In this document: one piece after another, positions 1 through 5,398 of the stretch | Position numbering within the stretch: position 1 is the stretch's first letter | Layout of the letters: the number at the start of each line of letters is the position of its first letter | DNA from: Pseudomonadota bacterium | Lineage (GTDB): Bacteria; Pseudomonadota; Gammaproteobacteria; Enterobacterales; Enterobacteriaceae | Length of the DNA stretch: 5,460 nucleotides | Assembly: GCA_023454395.1 (NCBI GenBank) | Contig: JAEYFY010000355.1 | Span: 1 to 5,460 of the forward strand | Direction: 5' to 3' | The notes under the pieces: generated by a model | Told to the model about the DNA's origin: nothing | Seen by the model: the letters and a program-made list of their open reading frames with translations, nothing else | Databases searched by the model: none | Made by a program: the position numbers and the translations under genes

Positions 1-296
1 TGTTCGAACAACGCGTAAATTCAGACGTACTAACAGTTGCCACCGTAAATTCACAAGATCAGGTGACCCAAAAACCTTTACGTGACTCAGTTAAACAAGC
101 ACTGAAGAACTATTTTGCTCAATTAAATGGTCAAGATGTTAATGACTTATATGAGCTAGTATTGGCTGAAGTTGAACAGCCATTGTTGGACATGGTAATG
201 CAGTACACCCGTGGCAACCAAACGCGTGCAGCACAAATGATGGGCATTAACCGCGGCACACTGCGTAAGAAACTGAAAAAATACGGCATGAACTGA
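1..296 (+). CDS. fis: DNA-binding protein Fis (first base of start codon lies outside the window)
   Basis: Fis is a small homodimeric nucleoid protein that bends DNA, activates rRNA and tRNA promoters in fast growth, and assists site-specific recombination. Reading from base 3 gives [10 protein letters not shown] onward; the preceding TG is the end of an ATG whose A is one base outside the window, so the full protein would have 98 residues, the usual length. The N-terminal beta-hairpin arm region (about residues 11-26), the dimer helices and the C-terminal helix-turn-helix (about 74-95, ending KKLKKYGMN) are all present. Compared with the E. coli protein as I remember it, only residue 14 (Ala for Ser) and residue 79 (Gln for Leu, inside the helix-turn-helix) differ. 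In enterobacteria fis is the second gene of the dusB-fis operon, so dusB is expected just to the left. A GTG at 63 gives a shorter reading but would remove the arm and is not the start. Confidence 0.97.
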   Translation, partial: FEQRVNSDVLTVATVNSQDQVTQKPLRDSVKQALKNYFAQLNGQDVNDLYELVLAEVEQPLLDMVMQYTRGNQTRAAQMMGINRGTLRKKLKKYGMN

Positions 297-322
297 TCCT
301 AGTCAGTTAGGTCTATTTTTAT

Positions 323-360
323 AAAAAGCCTTTTCTGGTTTTTCCAGAAAAGGCTTTTTT
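323..360 (+). terminator. Strong intrinsic terminator after fis, probably two-way
   Basis: A perfect 16-bp stem (323-338 with 344-359) closes a five-T loop, and the 3' arm ends in a run of six T. It begins 26 bases after the fis stop codon. The 5' arm starts with five A, so the opposite strand also shows a hairpin followed by T residues. It could therefore also stop leftward transcription from the convergent SUKH gene, for which no nearer terminator is visible. Confidence 0.93.
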
Positions 361-402
361 GTTGCCTATTTTTCACGCTTGCTCTGTAACATAAATCATT
401 AA

Positions 403-420
403 GTTACCAAGTATGGTAAC
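403..420. promoter_or_regulatory. Operator-like dyad, copy 1
   Basis: The sequence is GTTACCA, four bases (agta), then TGGTAAC: perfect 7-bp inverted arms in an 18-bp site. This is the form expected for a dimeric helix-turn-helix repressor. A near-identical copy lies 28 bp to the right, and a lone GTAAC half-site lies to the left at 386-390. No gene starts next to it. The cognate regulator is unknown. Confidence 0.6.
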
Positions 421-430
421 ATTTGAGTAA

Positions 431-448
431 GTTACCAAATATGGTAAC
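431..448. promoter_or_regulatory. Operator-like dyad, copy 2
   Basis: The sequence is GTTACCA, aata, TGGTAAC, differing from copy 1 at one central base. The centres are 28 bp apart. Flanks are also shared: both copies are preceded by AA or TAA and followed by ATT, so the pair reads as a 28-bp tandem repeat. Read leftward, a weak TTGGTA/CATACT pair with a 17-bp spacer spans the two dyads, so a promoter controlled by them is possible but unproven. Confidence 0.6.
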
Positions 449-541
449 ATTCTCTTTTGTCTTTCAATTAAATAACTGAGTAAAAGATCACTATACTCAT
501 TTCGCAATCAAACTAAAAAACTTTAGTAACTCGATTACCTA

Positions 542-1069
542 TCAATATCCTGAAACAAATGTAATATTTTCTGATGGAAATCCCTCGGGGAATGACTGAC
601 AACGAATTCGTTTTGATAAAACTCCCTCTAAAAACCCTGTCAGACTCTCTGCAATAAATTCTACCTCTGATCCTCTAGATGGAATAATTGCCATTGTCCA
701 AAGCTCGCTATTTTCTGATAAAACAACCCAAAAAAGCGTATCACCATTATCCGTAACACCAATGGGTAAAAGCCCATTACATTTTGGATATAGAACAAAA
801 CGATAGTAATTAGGATCATCATTGATTAATGAGCTGAAATCTTCAAGGATCTGCTCTTTTTGCTGGAAAAAATTAAGGTACTCATTTTGGCTAAAGGGGT
901 TAAATAACGTTATAAAATCAGCTACCTGACCTGATCCATATTGGGTGATAAACGCAATATAATCTTTGGGAAAGGCATATTTGTTATCAATTAATGGCCA
1001 TCTCTCTTCTTTTCCATTTTCATATATTACAGAAGGAATAGGTAGTTGCTGATTTAATGCCGTTAACAT
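542..1069 (-). CDS. SMI1/KNR4 (SUKH) family protein, probable immunity protein
   Basis: The product has 175 residues from the chosen start. SUKH proteins are cytoplasmic and in bacteria often neutralise toxins of contact-dependent or secreted polymorphic systems; others are of unknown role. Family-like features are the early FPKDYIAFITQYGSGQV segment (about 34-50, the usual 'P..Y..F....G.G' pattern), the central LLPIGVTDNGDTLFW (about 100-114, the 'G..GDTLFW' core strand pair) and a closing helix ESLTGFLEGVLS (about 141-152). No signal peptide or membrane segment is seen. The longer reading begins at GTG 1072, but a GTGAG Shine-Dalgarno-like run (1076-1080) is only three bases from that GTG and six from the ATG at 1069, so the ATG is preferred. 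No toxin gene is in the window, so the target is unknown and the gene may be an orphan immunity gene. It is divergent from the 248-residue gene and convergent with fis. Family assignment comes from motif recall. Confidence 0.78.
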   Translation of the reverse strand: MLTALNQQLPIPSVIYENGKEERWPLIDNKYAFPKDYIAFITQYGSGQVADFITLFNPFSQNEYLNFFQQKEQILEDFSSLINDDPNYYRFVLYPKCNGLLPIGVTDNGDTLFWVVLSENSELWTMAIIPSRGSEVEFIAESLTGFLEGVLSKRIRCQSFPEGFPSENITFVSGY

Positions 1070-1117
1070 CACTATCTCACTTATTTGAGTTCTATTACGC
1101 CGTGTAATGTATGGTAT

Positions 1118-1146
1118 TTTAGAGTGAATATCACTTTTATCATAAT
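1118..1146 (+). promoter_or_regulatory. Possible promoter for the 248-residue gene
   Basis: TTTAGA (1118-1123) and CATAAT (1141-1146) are separated by 17 bases, matching the sigma-70 -35 and -10 elements at 4/6 and 5/6 positions. The spacer contains the AGTGA-ata-TCACT dyad (1123-1135), which would put a regulator across the polymerase site. The untranslated leader would be about 55-60 bases. AT-rich DNA gives such matches by chance, so this is tentative. Confidence 0.3.
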
Positions 1147-1167
1147 CATGCAGATAGTTATCACTCT
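1121..1167. repeat. AGTGA/TCACT repeats between the divergent genes
   Basis: A short dyad AGTGA-ata-TCACT lies at 1123-1135, and a further TCACTCT at 1161-1167 is the exact complement of AGAGTGA at 1121-1127, giving 7-bp arms 33 bases apart. These repeats are in the divergent intergenic region between the SUKH gene and the 248-residue gene. They could be binding sites controlling both, or chance in AT-rich DNA. Confidence 0.35.
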
Positions 1168-1209
1168 ATTACCCTAGTAAACAAACCTATATTTAAAAGA
1201 AAACAAACC

Positions 1210-1956
1210 ATGACCACACCCGTACGTACCATTACTTTTATTGATAGCGCCTATCCGAAATCCCATAAAATTACCGAATTTGTCTGGTCAGGCCGATTAG
1301 ATAAACATGGTCAACTTTGGTTTGATCTTCATCTTAGAAGTGCCGATTACTATTTAAGTGAAGGGGAGGATTATCTGGATGATATCGACGAAGATGAATC
1401 AGATGACGAAGAAGAATATACCAGCCTAGCTCACTGGCAAGCTCCCATTGTTTGGGATAATTATCACTGTTGTACACTCTCCTCAACTTATTGGTTTGAC
1501 GACCAAGGTATTTTGCTCAGCACAGGAAATACTCTGTTCGATTTTGATAACTTTATTACTCATCAATTTAATGTTGATATTGCCCCTCAAATCGATAGTG
1601 ATACTGATGAATATGAAGAAAAAGCAGAAGTCCCTGCTTTCAGTATTTACTTATTAGGTCATGATGCATGTAAAAATCATCAAATTTACTTCCAACGCCA
1701 ACAAGATAATACTTATCACATTAATTGGTCTGGAAAAATCGCACTCTTTTATGCAGGGTTTGATGAGTTTATTCATCAATTTAGTGCACAACTTGAAAAC
1801 ATCCCTTTTGATGGTTTTTATTTCCCTAAATCGTGGGATTTAGATAAAGCAGCCGTGGAATTTAAGAAGGTACTTTCTCATTTTGAACATTATGAGTTTG
1901 TATTAATTAATCCTAACAGCCAGATTAAACAGTGGAAATTAAAATACATCGCTTAA
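1210..1956 (+). CDS. Hypothetical acidic protein, 248 residues
   Basis: I do not recognise this protein. It starts at an ATG with only a weak purine-rich run (AAAAGA) upstream; no better start is visible. It has no signal peptide or membrane segment, so it is probably cytoplasmic. It is rich in aromatic and acidic residues. Residues about 51-70 are a highly acidic stretch (Glu/Asp with Tyr) that looks disordered, and a second acidic patch lies at about 129-140. These separate an N-terminal part containing WSGRLDKHGQLWFDL (26-40) from a C-terminal part containing WSGKIALFYAGFDEFIHQFSA (173-193). Both parts show a beta-strand-like pattern after a WSG motif, so it may be two related halves. The C-terminal part continues with FDGFYFPKSW and a helix-like segment with AAVEFKKVL. 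It is divergent from an immunity-type gene and could itself be an accessory or immunity-like protein, but nothing in the sequence proves this. Confidence 0.75.
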   Translation: MTTPVRTITFIDSAYPKSHKITEFVWSGRLDKHGQLWFDLHLRSADYYLSEGEDYLDDIDEDESDDEEEYTSLAHWQAPIVWDNYHCCTLSSTYWFDDQGILLSTGNTLFDFDNFITHQFNVDIAPQIDSDTDEYEEKAEVPAFSIYLLGHDACKNHQIYFQRQQDNTYHINWSGKIALFYAGFDEFIHQFSAQLENIPFDGFYFPKSWDLDKAAVEFKKVLSHFEHYEFVLINPNSQIKQWKLKYIA

Positions 1957-1993
1957 ATGGCATGATGATTAATTAAAATACCTAATGTTATTT

Positions 1994-2031
1994 ATGTTGA
2001 TATAAAATCCCTCATCTGTTTATATCAACAT
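1994..2031. promoter_or_regulatory. Perfect 13-bp dyad spanning the likely promoter of the transporter gene
   Basis: Arms 1994-2006 (ATGTTGATATAAA) and 2019-2031 (TTTATATCAACAT) are exact reverse complements around a 12-base centre. Inside it, TTGATA (1998-2003) and TATATC (2021-2026) form a -35/-10 pair with a 17-base spacer (5/6 and 4/6 matches). A protein bound to the dyad would cover the polymerase site, suggesting an operator. It follows the 248-residue gene by 37 bases, but with an AT-only-rich stem and no T run after it, it is a poor intrinsic terminator. Confidence 0.5.
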
Positions 2032-2064
2032 TGTCCATAAAGCAGGCAATATTTATTGTTTATC

Positions 2065-2069
2065 AGGGA
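2065..2069 (+). promoter_or_regulatory. Ribosome binding site fixing the transporter start
   Basis: AGGGA lies six bases before the ATG at 2076. The alternative in-frame TTG at 2031 lies within the dyad, at or before the predicted transcription start, and has no such site, so the ATG is chosen. Confidence 0.75.
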
Positions 2070-2075
2070 ATTATA

Positions 2076-3266
2076 ATGACTGCCTTACCAAGAAAAAAAA
2101 CATGGCAGATTGTCCTGACGATTATTTTAGTCGGGATAAATTTACGCCCCTTCTTAACTGGCCCCGGCCCTGTTATTGATAATATTATTGCCTCAACAGG
2201 AATGAGCTATAGCCAAGTCTCATTACTCACGCTATTACCCATGCTTTTAATGGGAATAGGCGCATTAATCGTTCCTTTCTTACAATCTTATATTCAAGTA
2301 CGTAAAGGGCTTTTAGTCGCAATGTTGATGCTTCTTATAGGCTCCTTTTCTCGAGCTTATGTTTCTGATGGCAATCAGCTATTACTGACCGCCCTCTTTT
2401 GCGGTTTGAGCGTTGCCTATATTCAAGCGGTATTTCCTGGCATTATTAAAGGGTGGTTTGGCAATCGAACACCTATCATGATGGGGTTATATTCCGCAAT
2501 GCTAATGGGGGGAGGCGCACTCGGAGCGCAATTATCCCCTCTTCTTACTGCCAGTTATGGTCATTGGCAAAGTGCTTTGGCGTGGTTTGCTCTTCCAGCA
2601 GGATTGGCATTTGTCGCTATTCTTTTTTCCATTCAAAACAACGCTGCATCTGCCAATAAAATGTCACTAAATACCTTAATTTGGCGCCCCAGAACGGGAT
2701 TGCTTATTTTAGGTTTTGGTTGCGTTAATGCAGGTTACGCCTCTGTTGTGACATGGTTGGCACCTTTTTACCAATCGTTAGGAATGCCAAGCGCACAAAG
2801 TGGCTCTCTTGTCGCTATCCTTTCTCTTTTTCAAGCCTCTGCCGCTTTAATTATTCCTTTCTTAGCGGCTAAAAATCACGATAGGCGTTTTTGGCTTACG
2901 ATAACATTAATCAGCCAATTTATAGGTTTTGGCACAATCATGACTATTCCAATGAGCGCCCCTTATCTTTGGAGTATTTTCTTAGGTTGTGGTTTAGGTG
3001 GATGTTTTTCCATGATGATGATTGTCGCGCTCGATCATATTCCTGATCCTGCACAAGCGGGCGCTCTATCAGCCTTAATGCAAGGTGGTGGCTTTATTAT
3101 TGCTGCGTTTGGACCGTTAGTTGCTGTGCTATTACGTCAACCAGACGGAAGCTTTACTTATGCATGGGCATTTCATGCCGTTTTAGTGATTATCACAATA
3201 GGATTATTTGCACGATTAAATCCGCGACATTACGCAAAAGCCTATCCCGCTAATCACACTATTTAA
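2076..3266 (+). CDS. cynX: CynX-type major facilitator superfamily transporter
   Basis: This 396-residue membrane protein has about 12 hydrophobic segments and belongs to the CynX/NimT branch of the major facilitator superfamily. Signature stretches match E. coli CynX as I remember it: GINLRPFLTGPGPVI (20-34, CynX 'LNMRPLLTSVGPLL'), IQAVFPGIIKGWF (116-128), RTPIMMGLYSAMLMGGGALGA (131-151), NAGYASVVTWLAPFY (218-232), DRRFW (269-273), ALDH (318-321), LMQGGGFIIA (334-343) and YAWAFHA (362-368). Length is close to the family norm (E. coli CynX 384). In E. coli cynX follows cynT and cynS, but here no carbonic anhydrase or cyanase gene is next to it, so the cyanate substrate is unproven; the related NimT exports 2-nitroimidazole. 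The gene appears to be its own transcription unit, convergent with carbamate kinase. The family call is firm; the symbol is by similarity. Confidence 0.85.
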   Translation: MTALPRKKTWQIVLTIILVGINLRPFLTGPGPVIDNIIASTGMSYSQVSLLTLLPMLLMGIGALIVPFLQSYIQVRKGLLVAMLMLLIGSFSRAYVSDGNQLLLTALFCGLSVAYIQAVFPGIIKGWFGNRTPIMMGLYSAMLMGGGALGAQLSPLLTASYGHWQSALAWFALPAGLAFVAILFSIQNNAASANKMSLNTLIWRPRTGLLILGFGCVNAGYASVVTWLAPFYQSLGMPSAQSGSLVAILSLFQASAALIIPFLAAKNHDRRFWLTITLISQFIGFGTIMTIPMSAPYLWSIFLGCGLGGCFSMMMIVALDHIPDPAQAGALSALMQGGGFIIAAFGPLVAVLLRQPDGSFTYAWAFHAVLVIITIGLFARLNPRHYAKAYPANHTI

Positions 3267-3284
3267 TCATCAATATATTAAGAA

Positions 3285-3355
3285 ACTCTGCATAAGATAA
3301 GCGCCTTACTCTTTTATAAATAAGGCGCTTATCAATTAAATAACAGAGTATTTTT
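3285..3355. terminator. Two-way intrinsic terminator between transporter and carbamate kinase genes
   Basis: A perfect 13-bp stem (3296-3308 with 3321-3333, GC-rich core GCGCC) has a 12-base loop. Outside it a second 6-bp arm pair, ACTCTG (3285-3290) and CAGAGT (3344-3349), can extend the hairpin across an internal loop. On the plus strand it is followed by ATTTTT (3350-3355). On the minus strand the outer arm is followed by TTTCTT. It sits between convergent stop codons, so it probably ends both transcripts. Confidence 0.85.
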
Positions 3356-3366
3356 GATTGCGAAAA

Positions 3367-4314
3367 TTAAGCAATAATATGCGTTCCTGTTTCGCCTTTT
3401 AACGCTGATGCCAGTTTTTCTGGCGTTGTGATAATCACTCTTTTTCCGCCCGCAGCTAAAAATGAGAGACTGGCTTCAATTTTAGGAAGCATACTGCCCG
3501 GTGGAAAATGCCCTTCATGCATATATTGTGTCATTTCTTCAACCGATGTTTCACCCAATGCTTTTTGTTCTGGCTGACCGAAATGAATACAGACTTTTTC
3601 AACACCCGTGGTGATGATAAGAATATCGGCATGTAATTCTTTTGCGAGCAATGTTGATGAGAGATCTTTATCAATAACCGCATCAACACTTTGGTAATTC
3701 CCCTGTTCATTTTTAATAACTGGAATACCACCACCACCTACTGCAATCACGACATAACCGCATTCAGACAGTGATTTAATTGCTTTAGATTCAACAACAT
3801 GTTGAGGAATTGGCGAAGCAACAACACGACGATAACCACGACCAGAATCTTCAACAAAATGCCATTGAGGATTTTCTTGCTTTAATTGCACCATCTCTTG
3901 TGCAGAGAAAAATGCACCAATAGGTTTTGTGGGAGAAACAAAATTGGGATCGTTTTTATCAACTTCAACTTGTGTGATAAGAGTAATGGCTTGTTTATGT
4001 TGTTGAACACGAAGCTTATTCGTTAACGCTTGTTGTATTAAATAACCAATGCCACCTTGTGTATCTGCCACACAGTTAGCTAAAGGTGTTAACGGCAAAC
4101 CTTCTTGCACATGCGCCACTTCAGCGCGACGCAAATCAAGCCCTACTTGTGGTCCGTTACCATGAGTTAAAACAATATTATACCCTTCAGCCACCATATC
4201 ACTAATATGGGCTGCAACCTCTTGTACTGCTTGTTCTTGATGAGCGATAGACTGGCTAGCATTGTCTTTAATAATACTGTTGCCTCCAATGGCAACAACA
4301 ACGAGTTCTTTCAT
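3367..4314 (-). CDS. arcC: Carbamate kinase
   Basis: This enzyme interconverts carbamoyl phosphate plus ADP with ATP plus carbamate (carbamate then gives ammonia and CO2). In catabolic pathways for arginine, agmatine, allantoin or related compounds it makes ATP. The 315-residue product has the amino-acid kinase fold motifs: AIGGNS (8-13), THGNGPQVG (50-58), the GRGYRRVVASP stretch (158-168), VGGGGIPVI (192-200), DAVIDKD (211-217), TTGVEKV (235-241) and GSMLPKIEA (273-281), and it ends GETGTHIIA as is usual. It resembles E. coli YqeA more than ArcC in the motifs I recall (VTQVEVD-, GHF--GSMLPK-type segments). The ATG is preceded by GAGAG at six bases. No arginine deiminase, ornithine carbamoyltransferase, antiporter or fdrA-type gene is in the window, so the pathway it serves cannot be told. 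It looks monocistronic, ending at the shared terminator. Confidence 0.93.
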   Translation of the reverse strand: MKELVVVAIGGNSIIKDNASQSIAHQEQAVQEVAAHISDMVAEGYNIVLTHGNGPQVGLDLRRAEVAHVQEGLPLTPLANCVADTQGGIGYLIQQALTNKLRVQQHKQAITLITQVEVDKNDPNFVSPTKPIGAFFSAQEMVQLKQENPQWHFVEDSGRGYRRVVASPIPQHVVESKAIKSLSECGYVVIAVGGGGIPVIKNEQGNYQSVDAVIDKDLSSTLLAKELHADILIITTGVEKVCIHFGQPEQKALGETSVEEMTQYMHEGHFPPGSMLPKIEASLSFLAAGGKRVIITTPEKLASALKGETGTHIIA

Positions 4315-4324
4315 ATTTCACTCT

Positions 4325-4338
4325 CAATAATATTATTG
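4325..4338. promoter_or_regulatory. 14-bp palindrome abutting the carbamate kinase ribosome site
   Basis: CAATAATATTATTG is its own reverse complement and its left edge overlaps the GAGAG Shine-Dalgarno-like run (4321-4325) of the carbamate kinase gene. It could be a repressor site or a weak RNA hairpin affecting translation; its AT-only core makes chance quite possible. Confidence 0.3.
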
Positions 4339-4360
4339 GCAATTAAAGTAGAAATAATGC

Positions 4361-4378
4361 ACCTCTACTCTTAGAGGT
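4361..4378 (-). other. Small hairpin in the carbamate kinase leader
   Basis: ACCTCTA (4361-4367) pairs with TAGAGGT (4372-4378) around a four-base loop, about 47 bases upstream of the start codon. On the minus strand it is not followed directly by a T run, so it is not a typical terminator. A leader RNA structure or a binding site is possible. Confidence 0.3.
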
Positions 4379-4560
4379 TGGGTTGATAAGGTCGCCATAT
4401 TCGCTAACCATTTTCCCATTTTTATTTTTAATGAGATGAATATTATCGTGTTGAATAATATCTATTCATTAATTGCGCAGGATAATAGCAGAGAATGTAA
4501 AGAAAGCATCTATTACTCAACGTTTCTCTTATTTAATTTCTGCAATTAAAATACGGAAAG

Positions 4561-4601
4561 AAAAGGGTAAAAGGCGTCATCAAACATCTCAATAACGCCT
4601 T
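4561..4601 (-). terminator. Probable intrinsic terminator of the GDPD gene
   Basis: Read on the minus strand, AAGGCGT (4601-4595) pairs with ACGCCTT (4577-4571) around a 17-base loop and is followed by TTACCCTTTT. It starts 35 bases after the stop codon. The stem is short (7 bp) and the T run is interrupted, so efficiency may be moderate. Confidence 0.6.
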
Positions 4602-4636
4602 ATTCAATACCAGTAAGCAGGATTGTTAGTGCTTTT

Positions 4637-5371
4637 TCATTTTGCTATTTGAACAACATTGGGCAGATAAACATCAGGCATATCTGTGATCAGCATATCA
4701 ACGCCCCATTGCTCAAAATCTTTCACTTCTTCAGGATCATTCGGGGTATAGCAATAAATTTCATAGCCAGCTTGTTTTAACAATTGTGCTTGTTCTTGCG
4801 TAAGATATTGGTAATTACAATGCACACTAAAACCATCAATCGCTTTTAGTGTTTCTAATGCATTATCAGGGATCTCATCCCATAATTGCCCTCTGCGAAT
4901 CAAAGGAAGGTATCGTTTCATAACGATAAGTGCATGCGTATCAAAAGAAGAAAATAGAATTTGCTCATTCGGAATATCTGCACTTTTTATCATGTCAGAA
5001 ACCGCTAAACATAAACGCTCAACATCATCATCAGGCCATGTCTTCAGTTCAATGTTGAGTTTTGTTCCTGAACGTTTGATGAGCTGCAACCCTTGCCTTA
5101 AAGAAGGAATTTTCTCACCTTGATAGAGCGAACTAAACCAACTTCCTGCATCAAGGCGATGTAAATCATCTAAGGTATGAAAACGCACAGCACCTTGCCC
5201 ATTCGTGCAACGATTAACTGTTTTATCATGAATAAGCACAGGAACATGATCCGCGGTTAATTGCACATCCGTTTCAATCCATTCGCACCCGAAATCAATC
5301 GCCATTTTAAACGCAGCCAGTGTATTTTCAGGAGCTTTTCCAGAAAAACCTCGGTGAGCAGCTATCTTCAT
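4637..5371 (-). CDS. ugpQ: Glycerophosphodiester phosphodiesterase, UgpQ-type
   Basis: The enzyme hydrolyses glycerophosphodiesters from phospholipid head groups to glycerol-3-phosphate and the free alcohol. The 244-residue product has no signal peptide, so it is the cytoplasmic UgpQ type (E. coli UgpQ is 247) rather than periplasmic GlpQ. The TIM-barrel GDPD motifs are intact: AHRG (5-8, catalytic His6 and Arg7), APENT (13-17), E-T-D (Glu33, Asp35, metal ligands), IHD (47-49, catalytic His48), the LDAGSWF stretch (73-79), NIELK (106-110, Glu108 and Lys110), LFSSFD (139-144), and near the end YCYTPND and WGVDMLITDMPD. An AAGGAG ribosome site six bases upstream fixes the start. In E. coli ugpQ ends the phosphate-regulated ugpBAECQ operon; here it stands alone, without transporter genes in the window, and has its own Pho box. 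Residue counts and recalled similarity support a firm family call; the symbol is slightly less certain. Confidence 0.88.
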   Translation of the reverse strand: MKIAAHRGFSGKAPENTLAAFKMAIDFGCEWIETDVQLTADHVPVLIHDKTVNRCTNGQGAVRFHTLDDLHRLDAGSWFSSLYQGEKIPSLRQGLQLIKRSGTKLNIELKTWPDDDVERLCLAVSDMIKSADIPNEQILFSSFDTHALIVMKRYLPLIRRGQLWDEIPDNALETLKAIDGFSVHCNYQYLTQEQAQLLKQAGYEIYCYTPNDPEEVKDFEQWGVDMLITDMPDVYLPNVVQIAK

Positions 5372-5377
5372 TTCTCT

Positions 5378-5383
5378 CTCCTT
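5378..5383 (-). promoter_or_regulatory. Ribosome binding site of the GDPD gene
   Basis: On the minus strand AAGGAG lies six bases before the ATG at 5371. It is the strongest Shine-Dalgarno match in the window and settles the start codon. Confidence 0.85.
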
Positions 5384-5398
5384 TTCATTTGTGCCGAC

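Larger units (their letters stand above)
4315..4636. other. Gap between carbamate kinase and GDPD genes
   Basis: These 322 AT-rich bases contain no convincing gene. They hold the presumed promoter and leader of carbamate kinase (leftward), for which I see no good -35/-10 pair. They also hold several dyads: CAATAATATTATTG (4325-4338, a perfect 14-bp palindrome), a 7-bp hairpin (4361-4378) and TGAATA-atatc-TATTCA (4452-4468). The terminator of the GDPD gene is at its right end. An open reading frame of 37 codons at 4436-4549 (plus strand) has no ribosome site at a usable distance. Confidence 0.6.

Noticed and set aside
386..448. CRISPR array from the 28-29-base spaced repeats after fis
   Set aside because: Only two full copies exist, the repeated part is a short palindrome, and there are no unique spacers of about 30 bases.
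1070..1072. GTG start one codon upstream of ATG for the SUKH gene
   Set aside because: The GTGAG ribosome-like run would be only three bases away from GTG but six from ATG 1069.
1448..1843. Plus-strand reading frames inside the 248-residue gene
   Set aside because: They are out-of-frame readings of a continuous longer gene, with no ribosome sites and hydrophobic low-complexity products typical of shadow frames.
2031..2075. In-frame TTG at 2031 as an earlier start for the transporter, adding 15 residues
   Set aside because: The TTG lies at the edge of the 13-bp dyad and at or before the predicted transcription start, has no ribosome site, and the ATG at 2076 has AGGGA at a good distance; CynX proteins also lack such an extension.
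2453..2659. 68-codon plus-strand frame inside the transporter gene
   Set aside because: Out-of-frame shadow of the well-supported CynX-type gene.
3531..3737. 68-codon minus-strand frame inside the carbamate kinase gene
   Set aside because: Out-of-frame shadow of the carbamate kinase gene, whose motifs are intact.
4452..4468. ArgR box upstream of carbamate kinase
   Set aside because: TGAAT and ATTCA are present but separated by seven bases, whereas ARG boxes have about four, and no second box is in register.
4462..4509. Leucine-rich 15-codon minus-strand reading frame (MLSLHSLLLSCAINE) upstream of carbamate kinase, possible leader peptide
   Set aside because: It has only a GAG at the ribosome-site position, no attenuator hairpin pair next to it, and leucine has no evident link to carbamate kinase.
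4436..4549. 37-codon plus-strand open reading frame in the gap before the GDPD gene
   Set aside because: It has no ribosome site at a usable distance, no recognisable product, and overlaps dyads in AT-rich non-coding DNA.
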